Assembly (NCBI GenBank): GCA_036172665.1
Contig: CM069875.1
Location: forward strand, 13,596,001-13,660,000
DNA length: 64,000 nt
Origin: Prosopocoilus inquinatus
Lineage: Eukaryota > Arthropoda > Insecta > Coleoptera > Lucanidae
Reading direction: 5' to 3'
Within the stretch, counting starts at the first letter, position 1; each line of letters opens with the position of its first letter. A model generated the notes under the pieces. The model was not told the origin of the DNA, did not search any database, and saw nothing but the letters and a program-made list of their open reading frames with translations. The position numbers and the translations under genes were made by a program. Positions 24,015 through 34,905 of this stretch are shown piece after piece.

Positions 24015-25295
24015 CTAGAAATTTAACATTCCCAGAAACCTTCTTAGTTCAAAAATATTTTTGGGTCTAGGTAGTTCCTGAAGAATCTTCACACGGTGTT
24101 CTAAAGGTTCAGTCCCCTTGATTGAGACACGGTGTCCCAAGTACTCGACGCTTGATTTTCCAAGGAAACATTTGCTTGTTTTGATCGTGAGTCCGTGGTG
24201 TTGTAGCCTTGCGAAAACTTGGTCCAGATGATCTTTGTGTTCTGCTTCTGTCCTCGAAGCAATAAGAATATCGTCAATATAACAGAATGCAAAATCAATA
24301 CCTCGAAGAACAGTGTCCATGAACCGTTGGAAAGTTTGAGCAGCGTTCGCTAAACCAAATGGCATCACTTGGAATTCAAACAGGCCAAAAGATGTTATGA
24401 TGGCGGTTTTCTTACTGTCTTCGGGTGCCATCGGAATATGAAAGTAGGCTCTTTCCAGGTCAATAGTTGAGAATATTGTGCATCCATGTAGCCTGTGGGC
24501 GAAATCTTGTATGTGCGGCACCGGGTATTTATCAGGAATTATAATTTTGTTCAATGCTCTGTAATCCCCGCAGATTCGCCAGTTACCATCTTTCTTCATC
24601 TTCATAAGTATAGCGCTGGAATACGGACTGTTTGATGGTTTGACAATGCCCGTAGCTATCCAGTTTTCAATTTCCTTTTTCGCTTGTCTGTACCTCTCTG
24701 GTGAAAGGCGTCTAGCATTGTCGGTGCATGGTGGTCCTTTAGTTAGGATGTGATGCTGAACGTGGTGTTTAGGCTGTCGCAATTGAACTGGCTGTGTAAC
24801 TTCAGGATACTTCTTCAAGACTTCATGAAACCTCATTTCACTGCTTACTGTAGTGAGTGTGGGTATTGTCGTTCTGGTGAATGATCCAGGCGTGGTTCTG
24901 CATGTCGTGTTATCCACCAAACGTTTATTCCTTAGATCAGGTAACAATTGGTATTCATGGAGAAAATCGTTTCCTAAGATGGGTAGACTGACGTCGGCGA
25001 CGAGGAATGTCCAGGTGAACAAACGCTTCAGCCCTAGATCCAAAGTTAGTTGTGTTTCTCCGTATGTGTGAATCCTTGTCTCGTTTGCAGCGTAAAGGGT
25101 TTTGTTTGTCCATTTGGTATGTTTCACGCGGTTGCGTGGTAATACTGATGCGTCGGCGCCTGTATCCACTAGGAAACGCAGCCCTGTTTTTTTATCAGTG
25201 ACGGTGAGGCGTTTTGGTGAGGAGTTACCACCAGCGGCTGCCTCAACGCACGCCAGTGATCTTAGTTTTCCTGGTGCTGCTTTTTCCAAGAACAA
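24015..25295 (-). pseudogene. CsRn1-like protease and reverse transcriptase
   Basis: Frame of about 426 codons overlapping gag. Protease has FLVDTGADASVLP. Reverse transcriptase has WRICGDYRALN, FSTIDLERAYFHIP, FGLANAAQTFQRFMD and the catalytic CYIDDILIAS, followed by EYLGHRVS. It ends at LRRFLGMLNF with an in-frame TAG (24015-24017); the same frame continues at once as the tether and RNase H. A single nonsense change is enough to explain the break. Confidence 0.93.
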
Positions 25296-26125
25296 GGACG
25301 TCGACAGCGATACGCCTCTGCTCCAAATCTATTGTGGTAGTAACAAAATGTGGGGTTGGAGTGTCCTTCTGTTTTGTGTTGAATTCGTGACTTGCTCCGG
25401 TGTCGTTGACGTCCTCGTTGGGCCTTTAATTCAGCGACTTCTTGTGTGAGTGCTTCAACTCGAGCTACGAGTCCTGTAATTTCAGTTGATTCATGCGATG
25501 ACGTAGGCGGAAGAATGTGCGAATCCAATGAGGTGGTGCGCTCTCTAGGTATCCAATGTGATTGGCTTGTAGTTGCAATATGGGGTTGAAAAACGTCCAT
25601 AATGCGATCGGCCATCACGGCTATAGTCGCGAGATCACTGTCAGTGCCCACCGCTAAAATTCCTCGAGCATTCTCTGGTAGTTGTTCCAGGAATATCGTT
25701 CTCAAAATTTCTTCAGGACATTTGGCGCCCGCAAGGTTGCGAATGCGTTGGAGATACACGCTTGGCTTTTCATCTCCCATGGGTTGCCCACGAAGAAGTT
25801 TGCGTAATTTAGTCTCAACGGAATCGGATAAAATGCTTATGATTCGATTTTTTACCGCTTCGTACTTGCCTGTGGATGGCGGTGCGTCCACTATGTCCCC
25901 GATCAGATCCAAAATATCTGATTCTAAGCTAGTCACTACGTGACGGTACATTGATATATCACTTTTGATGTTGTGTGATTCAAAAATCATTTCGCATAAA
26001 GTGAAATAACGTGCTGGGCAATTTCTTAGAAAAGGTTGCGGCATTTTAATTAATTTGAATGTTCCTACGTGGTCTCCGTTGCTCGTGCTTTCAATAATTG
26101 GCGTCTGTTGTGGAGTAGACATCAT
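25262..26125 (-). CDS. CsRn1-like gag
   Basis: Minus strand, ATG at 26125 (MMSTPQQTPIIES), 287 residues, uninterrupted. The capsid-like region contains YFTLCEMIFESHNI and later LEQLPENARGIL, typical of arthropod Gypsy gag. A short coiled-coil segment (VARVEALTQEVAELKAQ) precedes a basic tract and the C-terminal FCYYHNRFGAEAYRCRRPC, an unusual C-H-C-C arrangement instead of CCHC. It packages element RNA in cytoplasmic particles. The end overlaps the pol frame by about 34 nt (25262-25295) in another frame, so pol was presumably made by -1 frameshifting. Confidence 0.92.
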   Translation of the reverse strand: MMSTPQQTPIIESTSNGDHVGTFKLIKMPQPFLRNCPARYFTLCEMIFESHNIKSDISMYRHVVTSLESDILDLIGDIVDAPPSTGKYEAVKNRIISILSDSVETKLRKLLRGQPMGDEKPSVYLQRIRNLAGAKCPEEILRTIFLEQLPENARGILAVGTDSDLATIAVMADRIMDVFQPHIATTSQSHWIPRERTTSLDSHILPPTSSHESTEITGLVARVEALTQEVAELKAQRGRQRHRSKSRIQHKTEGHSNPTFCYYHNRFGAEAYRCRRPCSWKKQHQEN

Positions 26126-26157
26126 CAGCTGCTCTTGAATACTCTTGTACTCACTTA

Positions 26158-26174
26158 TCACGTCGGGGTCACCA
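26158..26174 (-). promoter_or_regulatory. tRNA-Trp-type primer binding site
   Basis: Three bases inside the 5' LTR the minus strand reads TGGTGACCCCGACGTGA. This matches the tRNA-Trp primer site known from CsRn1, Kabuki and related elements. Confidence 0.9.
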
Positions 26175-26177
26175 ATT

Positions 26178-26322
26178 TGTAGTGATTTATATATTAAATC
26201 ACATTAATGCTTTTTTTAATTAGCAAATTTTTTATACAAAGAATTGTATTGACAATTAAGTTGTTTTTTTTTTTCTTAATGACTACTACGTTTTTTATTT
26301 AAAATCATTGCCAGTCGCCACA
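26178..26322 (-). repeat. 5' LTR (145 bp)
   Basis: Begins and ends with TG...CA on either strand (TGTAGTG at 26178, GCCACA at 26322). Near-identical to 22052-22194 apart from about two extra T in a poly-T run. Very short for a Gypsy LTR. Confidence 0.95.
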
Positions 26323-26326
26323 GTTG

Positions 26327-27411
26327 TACTTCGGAAATTAATTTTGAGCCTAGAGCAACCGAGAACTAAGACCGGAGGACTTAAAAATATCTTCCTCCCC
26401 TTCTGCGCGGATGTTTTAAAATTGAGATAATCTATGATTGAGATTGAGAATATGCCCACTAGAGTCTAGTCTATCATTTGTAGAATTAGTAGTGTCTACC
26501 AATACCGCCAGAAAACTATACCTGAGCCAACCTGAGCAAAGAAACACAACTTTACTGAGCATATACGCGAAACTGTCAAAGAAGCCGACATCTGTCAAAA
26601 ATGACATCACGGATATAAATCCGTTTCCAGTTTTTGGCGAAGTGGCGTCAACGCAGAAACACTTGAACTAACAAATTGCCCAGGCCGTATAGGGACGTCG
26701 TCTCGTGAAATCTAGTAGGTCGTGAATAAAACAATCATATGTCGTTTATGTCCAATGATGTAATAAGGTTAGATGGAGTCTAGCGTCATTTTGAATAAGT
26801 TTTAACATTACAGAGAGAAAGATAATATGAGCATTCCCTAAGAGTAACAAAGATCAGAAATGGCAGATACCTCGTGGTTTGGGGCAAATGAAAGCTTAGT
26901 TCAGATGCATCCGGATACGCAAAACACTAGCCAATCAAAAATAAATCGCAATAAATATTTTGCATATTCGGAATCACAGGGGTTTATATCTGTTGCCACA
27001 GTTTTAAACGCAATTATAATTCCCCCCAGGTCGCTGGGATGGCAGTGATGGCACTGTATTTACAGCAAGCTGTAATCCTTAGCATATTTTTAAATTATCA
27101 TGGTTACCTTTCATTGATTTTGAAAAGTTTGGAATCGGTTGTCAGAAGCCAAAGTATTAATTCCATTTCTTATTTAATTGAACGTTTAAATTTCGTTTGC
27201 GGCCATCCCAGGCGAACGAACAGGACAATTTGTGATAAAAATAAGGTAAGAGAGAATGCTAAGCGAAGAGTGTACTTTTTCGGCTATCATGGCCGCGCGG
27301 CCTTATTAAGCGCCGGAACGAAAAACGATCCGAGCAAACGTGGTCGTAATTTATAGAAAGAAAATCACAAATTGTCCGTTTATTCTTCTGGAATAGCCCA
27401 GGGGAATAGCC
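26327..27411. other. Non-coding DNA
   Basis: No gene supported. A short inverted repeat is present: GGACAATTTGTGAT at 27224-27237 and its complement at 27363-27376, with similar flanks (CCCAGG on both outer sides), possibly a small MITE. Confidence 0.5.
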
Positions 27412-27427
27412 CTAAAGTTTTTGGGTT

Positions 27428-27516
27428 GCAGTGAGAATGTTGAGCTACGTCTCTGCTGATGAAGCCCCAAGCAGGGCTGAAACAGCTGTCCAGAGGCTGC
27501 TCGAGGTTCTCACTGC
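27428..27516 (+). ncRNA. Hammerhead ribozyme A (type I)
   Basis: Stem I outer helix GCAGTGAGAAT/GTTCTCACTGC, inner helix TTGAGC/GCTCGA, loops TACGT and GCT, closing CTCTG/CAGAG. Core CTGATGA at 27456-27462. Stem II AGCCC/GGGCT with loop CAAGCA. GAAA at 27479-27482. Stem III is ACA/TGT with a 2-nt loop (ACAGCTGT is self-complementary). Cleavage is predicted after the GTC ending at 27490. All conserved core residues are present. Confidence 0.9.
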
Positions 27517-27739
27517 AATCAAAAACGATTTGCACAAAATTTTTCTAAAATCTTTCATTATGCTTTGACAGCAAGCATGGCCGCCTTGCATGGGGGACTC
27601 ATTAGGAGCAAATCCCGCTTCAATTTGTCTATCCTACTGCAATGTTAGGTCAAAAAGCGATAGTAAGATGTCGCTATTTTATATGTTCATCATTCTTACA
27701 TCGCATTTGCGAATAAATTGGGCAAGTCGTTTTTGGTCT

Positions 27740-27828
27740 GCAGTGGGAATGTCGAGCTACGTTTCTGCTGATGAAGCCCCAAGCAGGGCTGAAACAGCTG
27801 TCCAGAGGCTGCTCGAGGTTCTCACTGC
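27740..27828 (+). ncRNA. Hammerhead ribozyme B
   Basis: Same fold as copy A. Core CTGATGA; the closing pair of stem I is T-G (TTCTG/CAGAG) and one outer stem I pair is G-T in place of A-T. Predicted cleavage after 27802, exactly 312 nt from copy A. Confidence 0.9.
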
Positions 27829-28051
27829 AATCAAAAACGATTTGCACAAAATTTTTCTAAAATCTTTCATTATGCTTTGACAGCAAGCATGGCTGCCTTG
27901 CATGGGGGACTCATTAGGAGCAAATCCCGCTTCAATTTGTCTATCCTACTGCAATGTTAGGTCAAAAAGCGATAGTAAGATGTCGCTATTTTATATGTTC
28001 ATCATTCTTACATCGCATTTGCGAATAAATTGGGCAAGTCGTTTTTGGTCT

Positions 28052-28140
28052 GCAGTGGGAATGTCGAGCTACGTTTCTGCTGAAGAAGCCCCAAGCAGGG
28101 CTGAAACAGCTGTCCAGAGGCTGCTCGAGGTTCTCACTGC
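28052..28140 (+). ncRNA. Hammerhead ribozyme C
   Basis: Core CTGAAGA: the variable position 7 is A, which the CUGANGA consensus allows. All paired regions as in copy B. Predicted cleavage after 28114, again 312 nt on. Confidence 0.88.
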
Positions 28141-28363
28141 AATCAAAAACGATTTGCACAAAATTTTTCTAAAATCTTTCATTATGCTTTGACAGCAAGC
28201 ATGGCCGCCTTGCATGGGGGACTCATTAGGAGCAAATCCCGCTTCAATTTGTCTATCCTACTGCAATGTTAGGTCAAAAAGCGATAGTAAGATGTCGCTA
28301 TTTTATATGTTCATCATTCTTACATCGCATTTGCGAATAAATTGGGCAAGTCGTTTTTGGTCT

Positions 28364-28452
28364 GCAGTGGGAATGTCGAGCTACGTTTCTGCTGAAGAAG
28401 CCCCAAGCAGGGCTGAAACAGCTGTCCAGAGGCTGCTCGAGGTTCTCACTGC
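28364..28452 (+). ncRNA. Hammerhead ribozyme D
   Basis: Core CTGAAGA, GAAA and GTC intact. Predicted cleavage after 28426, 312 nt from copy C. Confidence 0.88.
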
Positions 28453-28671
28453 AATCAAAAACGATTTGCACAAAATTTTTCTAAGATATATTTATTGTCA
28501 TCAAAAAGTACACGATATGTTCAAATATAAAAGAACAAAGCTTTTATTTGTAAACAAAAGAAAATATACAAAAATTAGTAGCTATTATAATATAATATGG
28601 AATCTGAAGTGCTTCGATATAATACATTTAAGAAAAGATTTACAGATACAAAGAAAGTAAACGTTGCATAT

Positions 28672-30123
28672 TTAATCACTCTTACTCTCTTCGCTACTAG
28701 TGCTGGAATCATTATTTACTGATATAATTAACGGATGAACGTCTTCGGTGTCAAATACTACTTCTCTGTCCCACCATTTTTTAATGACATTATCAGTATG
28801 AGTGATAGTATTCGCCCACATTTCTGGAGTCACATGGTTCAATGCCTCCTTCCACATATCCACAGCTTTTACCTGACCATATCCATCTCGTCCAACATGT
28901 CTGTTGTAATAAGTTTTACAAATACCCCAAATGTTTTCTATGGGGTTAAATATGCAGTGACTTGGTGGCAATCTTAGTACACGATGTCCATATTCTAAAG
29001 CTAATTTGTCAACTTTGTATGTTTTCGCAGGCTTATTGCTAAAACAAGACCATCACTAATGTTACTGAATAATTTGTAATAATTGCCAATTACCGTGACA
29101 CTAATTCCAACAGTTCCAGTTTTAGCAAACAATCGTTTACTTGAACATTATGCTGCTGAAGCCATTCTTTTATTCTGGCCTTTGACCAAGAACTATTAGA
29201 ACTTTTTGTCACATAAACTGCTGTGATAACTGGCATTGTCTATAATTATCAAAGAAGGTTCTTCTAAATTTTTTAGTAACTGGTTTTCAAACCACTTTAA
29301 GAAGTTATTTTCATTCATTTCTCCATGATAATCAGGGTTCTTTGAATTTGACGAAAATACTAATGAAGCTCCTTCAATAAAACCGTTAATGTTGCCTGCA
29401 TGTAGTACAATAAATCTGAAAACAATAAATGATTCATGCAAATACAGGAAATTTAATATCGATTAACTAACCTTTTGCCATTACATTTCATTCTTTTTAC
29501 ACTCTTATGGCTGTCATCTTGCCAAGACCGTGTCACTGTACCATTCTCAAAAATCCATGTTTCATCTACATATACTGGTTGCCAGGATTTTCCAGAGTTT
29601 AAATTCTGTACATACGATTTTAAAAAATCGATTCTTGCTGAAGCAACATGTTGAAGCTCCATTAAGGCTCGGCGAGAATCATCTTTCTTGTATTTAAATC
29701 CAATCTTTTTCAAGATTCTACCTAATGAATCTACTGATCCATTAAAAATTTGCCGTTCCTTCAGATACAACAAAAGTGAATGACGTGTAACGTGTTGCTC
29801 TGCAAATAAATATAACGAAACACTTTTATACTTGCACTGAACACAAAAGCTTACTTGATCTGTACATATCATAAATTCCATCTCGTATTGCCCCCTGTTC
29901 TGCTTCACTAATGTCGCAAATAGGTTTTGTACGTGAACGTTTTTTAGGAGGGCTTTGTAAAGGTATATTCTCTTTCACGGCTTTCGATATGGAATGTACT
30001 GTTCGTAGACTGAGATTCAATGCATCAGCAAACTCTCTGTCCACCGTTAACCTTTTCTCTCTCAAAATATTTAATCAAAGAGGCAACCAATTCCTTGGAT
30101 TGGCTATGCAGTGGTTTTGGCAT
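28672..30123 (-). pseudogene. Intron-containing DDE transposase, copy 1
   Basis: Minus strand, four exons: 30123-29855, 29799-29472, 29415-29094 and 29038-28672, with introns of about 55 bp bounded by GT/AG. Exon 1 starts MPKPLHSQSKELV and holds a helix-turn-helix region (DALNLSLRTVHSISKAV). Exon 2 has the first catalytic Asp (PVYVDETWIF). Exon 3 begins IVLHAGNINGF and has the second Asp (IIIDNASYHS). Exon 4 carries the third acidic residue in FNPIENIWG. This is the IS630/Tc1/mariner DDE_3 fold. Frameshifts near 30065 and just after SYHS break it. A related copy at 37862-38983 shares intron positions, so this is a repeat family and not a unique host gene. Confidence 0.82.
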
Positions 30124-32996
30124 TTTAGTCCTAAGAAGAACTGACACGAAACAATAAGAAAACGAATATAATTTAAGAAACTTGTGCGCTCAAATAGTTG
30201 CTCAAATACCATAACCACAATTGTCAAAATCACGAAGTCGCACGAACGGCCGATAAGTAAACGTATAATCAGGATTCCAACCCTCAAGCATAATATTACA
30301 TTCGTTTTTATTTATTTATTTCATTGTTACTTAAATAAGAATAAATTGCTGCAGTAAATATCAAACTTATTTACCAACGCTATACAAATGCATTAAATTC
30401 TGTATGTTAAATGCTCAAATAATTTATTGTATTTTGCTTTCATTGAATTGGTACGAAATACGTCACTAACTGCGTAACTGCAAACTTAGCTGCGTTTCTC
30501 TATAGTAATCACGTTGCTACATTTTATGCGACGCAGTTCAAACCCAGAAGAACTACTATCTTTAAATGTTTAAATATTACAGAAGTTTGTTAGATAATCT
30601 ACAGACCGAATACTACTATGAACCACAATAAATAGAATGATTCTTGCTTCGGCTTGTTTTTTCTTCAGATCATTAACTTTTGCATACATTTTTGATTTGC
30701 AGTACTTGCAAAATATCGGGATTTGTTCCCATTTTTTTGTAACTTTGCTTGTATGTCTGTTGTTGCATTTTCTGTATTAGAAACTAGATAATTAATTTTA
30801 AATATTGTATAATAGAAAACGTTTTACTTATTCATCTGCTTCAGCTCTGTCAAACGGTAACACAAGTACAGATATGCCAACATAAAAGATATGACATGTT
30901 GCATACGCCACGTCAATAAAATTTATGCAGTTAATAAAACATATGCTGCAACAATTTACCATTAATATTTGTTTAGCGGAAGAACCGTGGAAAGTAAATT
31001 TAGTTAAAATGCGCTGAAAACGCACAAATTCAAAACAGAAATGCACCAAAATACGCGTTAGGCGCTAAATGCTGTTGAAAACGCGCTTTGTAGTATCAAA
31101 AAGCACTAGATCTAGCGGAAAGGCGCTGAATGTGGCAGCCCTCTTCAAGTTTACATACCCTGATTTTCTCCCATCTCAAGACGTTCTGCGGCATTTCTAT
31201 ACCAGTGTAAATTTTGCAAGACAGATTACAGAACGCTACGGTCATAGCCATATTTTAGCCATGGATATAGTAGTAAAAGATACGCCTTGCCCTATAAGTC
31301 CACGGAAAACACATCACCGACACCAGTACATCTCTCTATTTCACTCGATACAATGTCAAAGTGTTTAACCTCTCTTTCTTGCTTATTATTCATATGTGAA
31401 TACGAAGTTTGAAATATCAAGATGGATGGCACGAAAACCCGGTACAATTTTTCAAACGGCAATTTTCCAGTAGGGCAAAACGAACTTTTTCAGCACATGG
31501 CCGGCATTCGGCATCGAAATTAATAATATTATTTATTACACCCATCAGAGTGTCACATTGAAAGTTGTTTTCTGATATTTTTAGGGCCAGTAATGTATAT
31601 AAGAGAAGAGCAGGTACCTAAACTTGAATTTTAGCAATCTCTATTTTGCCCATTTCAATTATTGAATATTTAGAGTGTGAAATTCACCTGGACTATAAGA
31701 TTTACTAACATTCACATTGTGAATGTTAGCAAATCTTATAGTCCAGGAAAGTCTACTTTTTTGACAATGTTAATCGTCACTGTTCCCGGGTAATTCTAGA
31801 GGAGTTTTAACAACTGAAACGTTTCTCCGAATCTAGATTCGAATCTGTCCACGGCAGCTACTTTCCAATTCAAGTTGTGACGCCCCAGGTCTTCAATCCT
31901 GGAGCTGCTCGAAGTTAGTTGTTCAATGGAAAACTGTTTTGTGAAACGGAATATAGAGCTTGAAGTCCTTGAAGAGTATGGAGCAGCTCCTTTGTGTAAA
32001 AGGAAAAAATCTGACGCATATCGTTCCTGCGGATTCTAACGTATGAACCCGGTTATCAAGAGTAAGCGAACGATTGGTCCCTGGGTTCACAGAAGGAACG
32101 GTTAAGAACATCTGCACTCTAAAGTTAATCTACTTTCAATGATTGACTTGTTGTATAATAAAAAGGTCGTGAAGGAATAATGCATATAAATTCATTAAAA
32201 ATATTGCTACACATAAATTCGTTGAAGCCTAGAGAGAAAATGGCTTTTCAGATTCAATACAAACACCCTGCTTAAGTTTGCCAGACGTCCTTTGTTTTAA
32301 AGGACGTCCCCATTTTTAGACTCAAAAATAAATCTTATCCCATATTTTAATATCAAGACTAGAGGACAATAATAGCTATTTTTATTCTTGTTCGTAATTA
32401 AATAAAATTAAGTACTTACTATTGGTTTCAATTAACTACTACGTTACGTTGCATATTAAAATCGCTCTTTTTATTGCATACAAAATAAAGTAAAAAGCAG
32501 CATTTAGGTACCTACGGAACCCTCAGTGCTCGAGTCTGATTTGCACTTAACCAGGTTTTTATTAATGTCGTTACCGATACCATAAAAGAGAATTTTATTG
32601 AAAAGAACGATGTCTCTTATTTTCATCCTTGGTTAATAATTTTCTTTTATCAAATCCTCTAAATACAAAACTGGGAACCGAAAACCTTAACCTCACTTTA
32701 TGTAAACGTCCAAACATTAAACGCTAAAATTTCCTAATTTCTCGCACACGGACATGTTAGGGATTGCTGAAATACAGGATTACCGTTTTTATAAAAGTTA
32801 TTGTATTATTTGACCTTATAAAAATTTCCACATGAAATTGCAGACGTTTAAGCAATTTTATTATTTACGCTACCTAAATATTACACTGGCCGTGTGACCG
32901 GCGCATGGCCCTGCCGCCGCTGCGCAATAAATATGTATAAGATACAACGTGCTGTTTTTGCAAGCGAGAAAGAGGGGAAATGCATCGAAATCATAT
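30124..32996. other. Non-coding DNA
   Basis: No supported gene. Contains the 61-bp palindrome at 31687-31747. Other open frames are short and match nothing I recognise. Confidence 0.55.
31687..31747. repeat. Near-perfect 61-bp palindrome
   Basis: From CCTGGACTATAAGATTT to AAATCTTATAGTCCAGG with only about two mismatches and almost no spacer, centred on TTCACATTGTGAA. Would extrude or fold as a tight hairpin. Not a terminator in this context; possibly a small foldback repeat. Confidence 0.9.
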
Positions 32997-33654
32997 TGTC
33001 ACGATAAGGATTTAATTTTTAGCCTAAAATTAATAATTATAAAATGTAAAGGAGTCGCGACGAAATATTTCCGCGAGGAATAAAGTAGAACAATTAAGAC
33101 AGCAATCTTGCGAAATCTAAGCTATAAGCGGTTCACGTTTCATAACAAAACATCGGTGGCACGCGCTATATGTGGGACAAATTAATACAACAGGTGACGA
33201 AAGGAGAACACAGAAACATGTCATAACAGTCGAATAGACAGATTTTCGCCTATATAACGTGCGGAAGAAGATGGGAAGGCGGTCGAACCCGACTCCGGTA
33301 GGCTTAGTGCCTACTGTAGGAAGGGCAGCCGCCCTCGCAGTCGAACCCGCCGTCGACTCAAGTAGGCCTAGTGCCAACTTCCCCAGGAGGACCTTCCTCA
33401 CCGACGCCGTGCAACCGCCACCCGCATCAGGACGCTGCCGTTTCCAAGAAGGATCATCATCACCGACGCCTTGTTGCCGCCACCCTCATCAGGACGCTGC
33501 CCGTTCTACGGAGGCATCCTCACCCACGCCTTGCCGCCGCCCTCATCAGGACGCTGCCCGTTCCACGGCTTAATAAAGGTATACATTGTTTTGGTAAACT
33601 GTGTTTTCAAGCTCTACCACTGAGAACCCGCTACCTACCCCTAACCACGTGACA
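32997..33654. mobile_element. Solo LTR with ATAT target duplication
   Basis: Starts TGTCACGATAAGG and ends CACGTGACA, giving a TGTCACG...CGTGACA inverted terminus. ATAT flanks both sides (32993-32996 and 33655-33658). No internal retroelement sequence remains, as after LTR-LTR recombination. It is much richer in G and C than its surroundings. A TTAATAAAGG signal lies near 33568. Open frames of 90-104 codons inside it are not genes. Confidence 0.88.
33397..33565. repeat. GC-rich minisatellite inside the solo LTR
   Basis: Three imperfect units of roughly 50-60 bp built on CACCGACGCC, CCGCCACC and CATCAGGACGCTGCC. The unit length shrinks across the array. Confidence 0.8.
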
Positions 33655-33658
33655 ATAT

Positions 33659-34400
33659 CGAGTGAAATGGAGAGATGTAAAGTATTCTGTGATATGTTTT
33701 CCCAATAAGCGACGTACGTTTACATGGAGACGCCGTATCTTTACTTATATGTCTATGATTTTAGCCAAAACTTCGCGCCATCTATCCCTGAATTTCAAAA
33801 TACCTGTGGTGCCATCTATATCTCAGTTGCATTGCCGCTCACGCATAAACTCGTAAGACTGGGTAACTTAATATACTCTTACATAATCATTAGTATTTTT
33901 TTATAGAACGGTATGATTCAGTATGATTCACAATAATGTCGCGGTTGACTGAGATGCTCGGACACAATGCGCACGGGAATGTGTTGCAGATGCGCATCGT
34001 GCTTTTCTATTTAATTCAAATCAACTAAATGTTGTTTCTAAATTCAAGAAAGAGCTATATAATCGTCTGGAATTCTGTCACACCTGAAAATCCCCATAAA
34101 CTCTATAACTTATTCTGTAGAGTCAACCCGGAGATGGTATAGCGTACCGAGGCAGGTGAAATGCATAAACAGAAATCGTAGCTGTTACTGCCCCTAGCTC
34201 AAAATCGGCGCTGGGAGGGGTTCAAAAAAAATATCTTTTTCTTTTAATTGATTAAAAAATGATGTTAGGTGGTAAATTGGGAGTCACACCCTTTAAAATT
34301 CAGAGAACCCAACAAAATATCAGCCCAAGCAAAGAAAGAACACGGTGAAAAATATCGGATTTTGTACAGTAATGCATTTCCCATAACAAAAAATTTTTCT
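33659..34400. other. Non-coding DNA
   Basis: Nothing recognised; AT-rich spacer between the solo LTR and ribozyme array 2. Confidence 0.5.
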
Positions 34401-34506
34401 AGATTAGGATTTGCTCCTAATATGTCCCCCATGCAAGGCGGCCATGCTTGCTGTCAAAGCATAATGAAAGATTTTAGAAAATTTTTTGTGCAAATCGTTT
34501 TTGATT

Positions 34507-34592
34507 GCAGTGAGAACCTCGAGCAGCCTCTAGGCTGTTTCAGCCCTGCTTGGGGCTTCTTCAGCAGAGACGTAGCTCGACATTCCCACTGC
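34507..34592 (-). ncRNA. Hammerhead E, cleavage site deleted
   Basis: Core CTGAAGA, stem II and GAAACAG are present, but a small deletion removes GCTGTC-type sequence, so the cleavage triplet is lost (GAAACAGCCTAGAGG). Predicted inactive. Confidence 0.8.
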
Positions 34593-34816
34593 AGACCAAA
34601 AACGACTTGCCCAATTTATTCGCAATTGCGATGTAAGAATGATGAACATATAAAATAGCGACATCTTACTATCGCTTTTTGACCTGACATTGCAGTAGGA
34701 TAGACAAATTGACGCGGGATTTGCTCCTAATACGTCCCCCATGCAAGGCGGCCATGCTTGCTGTCAAAGCATAATGAAAGATTTTAGAAAAATTTTTGTG
34801 CAAATCGTTTTTGATT

Positions 34817-34905
34817 GCAGTGAGAACCTCGAGCAGCCTCTGGACAGCTGTTTCAGCCCTGCTTGGGGCTTCTTCAGCAGAGACGTAGCTCGACATTCCC
34901 ACTGC
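34817..34905 (-). ncRNA. Hammerhead ribozyme F
   Basis: Complete fold with CTGAAGA, GAAA and GTC. Predicted cleavage between 34843 and 34842 on the minus strand. The inner stem I is CTCTG/CAGAG, all Watson-Crick. Confidence 0.88.

Larger units (their letters stand above)
22052..26322 (-). mobile_element. Complete CsRn1-like Ty3/Gypsy element
   Basis: A 4271-bp element with LTRs at both ends and a 4-bp target duplication, GTTG, at 22048-22051 and 26323-26326. Minus-strand order: 5' LTR, tRNA-Trp-type primer site, gag, protease-RT-RNase H-integrase, polypurine tract, 3' LTR. The LTRs differ mainly in a poly-T length, so insertion was recent, yet pol has two in-frame stops. The tRNA-Trp primer and the gag C-H-C-C motif are known hallmarks of the CsRn1/Kabuki group. 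Confidence 0.95.
27412..28484 (+). repeat. Tandem array 1 of the 312-bp ribozyme repeat
   Basis: Almost four units in the same orientation, with period exactly 312 bp (starts of ATGGGGGACTCATTAGGAGC at 27590, 27902 and 28214). The first unit is 5'-partial and the last ends after TTTTTCTAA. Units differ by only a few bases. Each carries one complete hammerhead. The repeated 96-codon frames that cross the units have no coding signature. Arrays of this kind fit metazoan retrozymes or hammerhead satellites. Confidence 0.93.

Noticed and set aside
27412..28484. CRISPR-like or CENP-A-type satellite array
   Set aside because: Units are 312 bp without spacers, eukaryotic context, short dispersed arrays with target duplications; the hammerhead explains the conservation.
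27590..28660. Repeated open frames of 96-148 codons (MGDSLGANPAS...) in the 312-bp arrays
   Set aside because: 312 is divisible by three, so the frame simply recurs in each unit. It is explained by the ribozyme repeat, is open on either strand in different copies and shows no domain.
33259..33652. GC-rich open frames with Pro/Thr/His-rich repeats
   Set aside because: They lie wholly inside the solo LTR and reflect its minisatellite.
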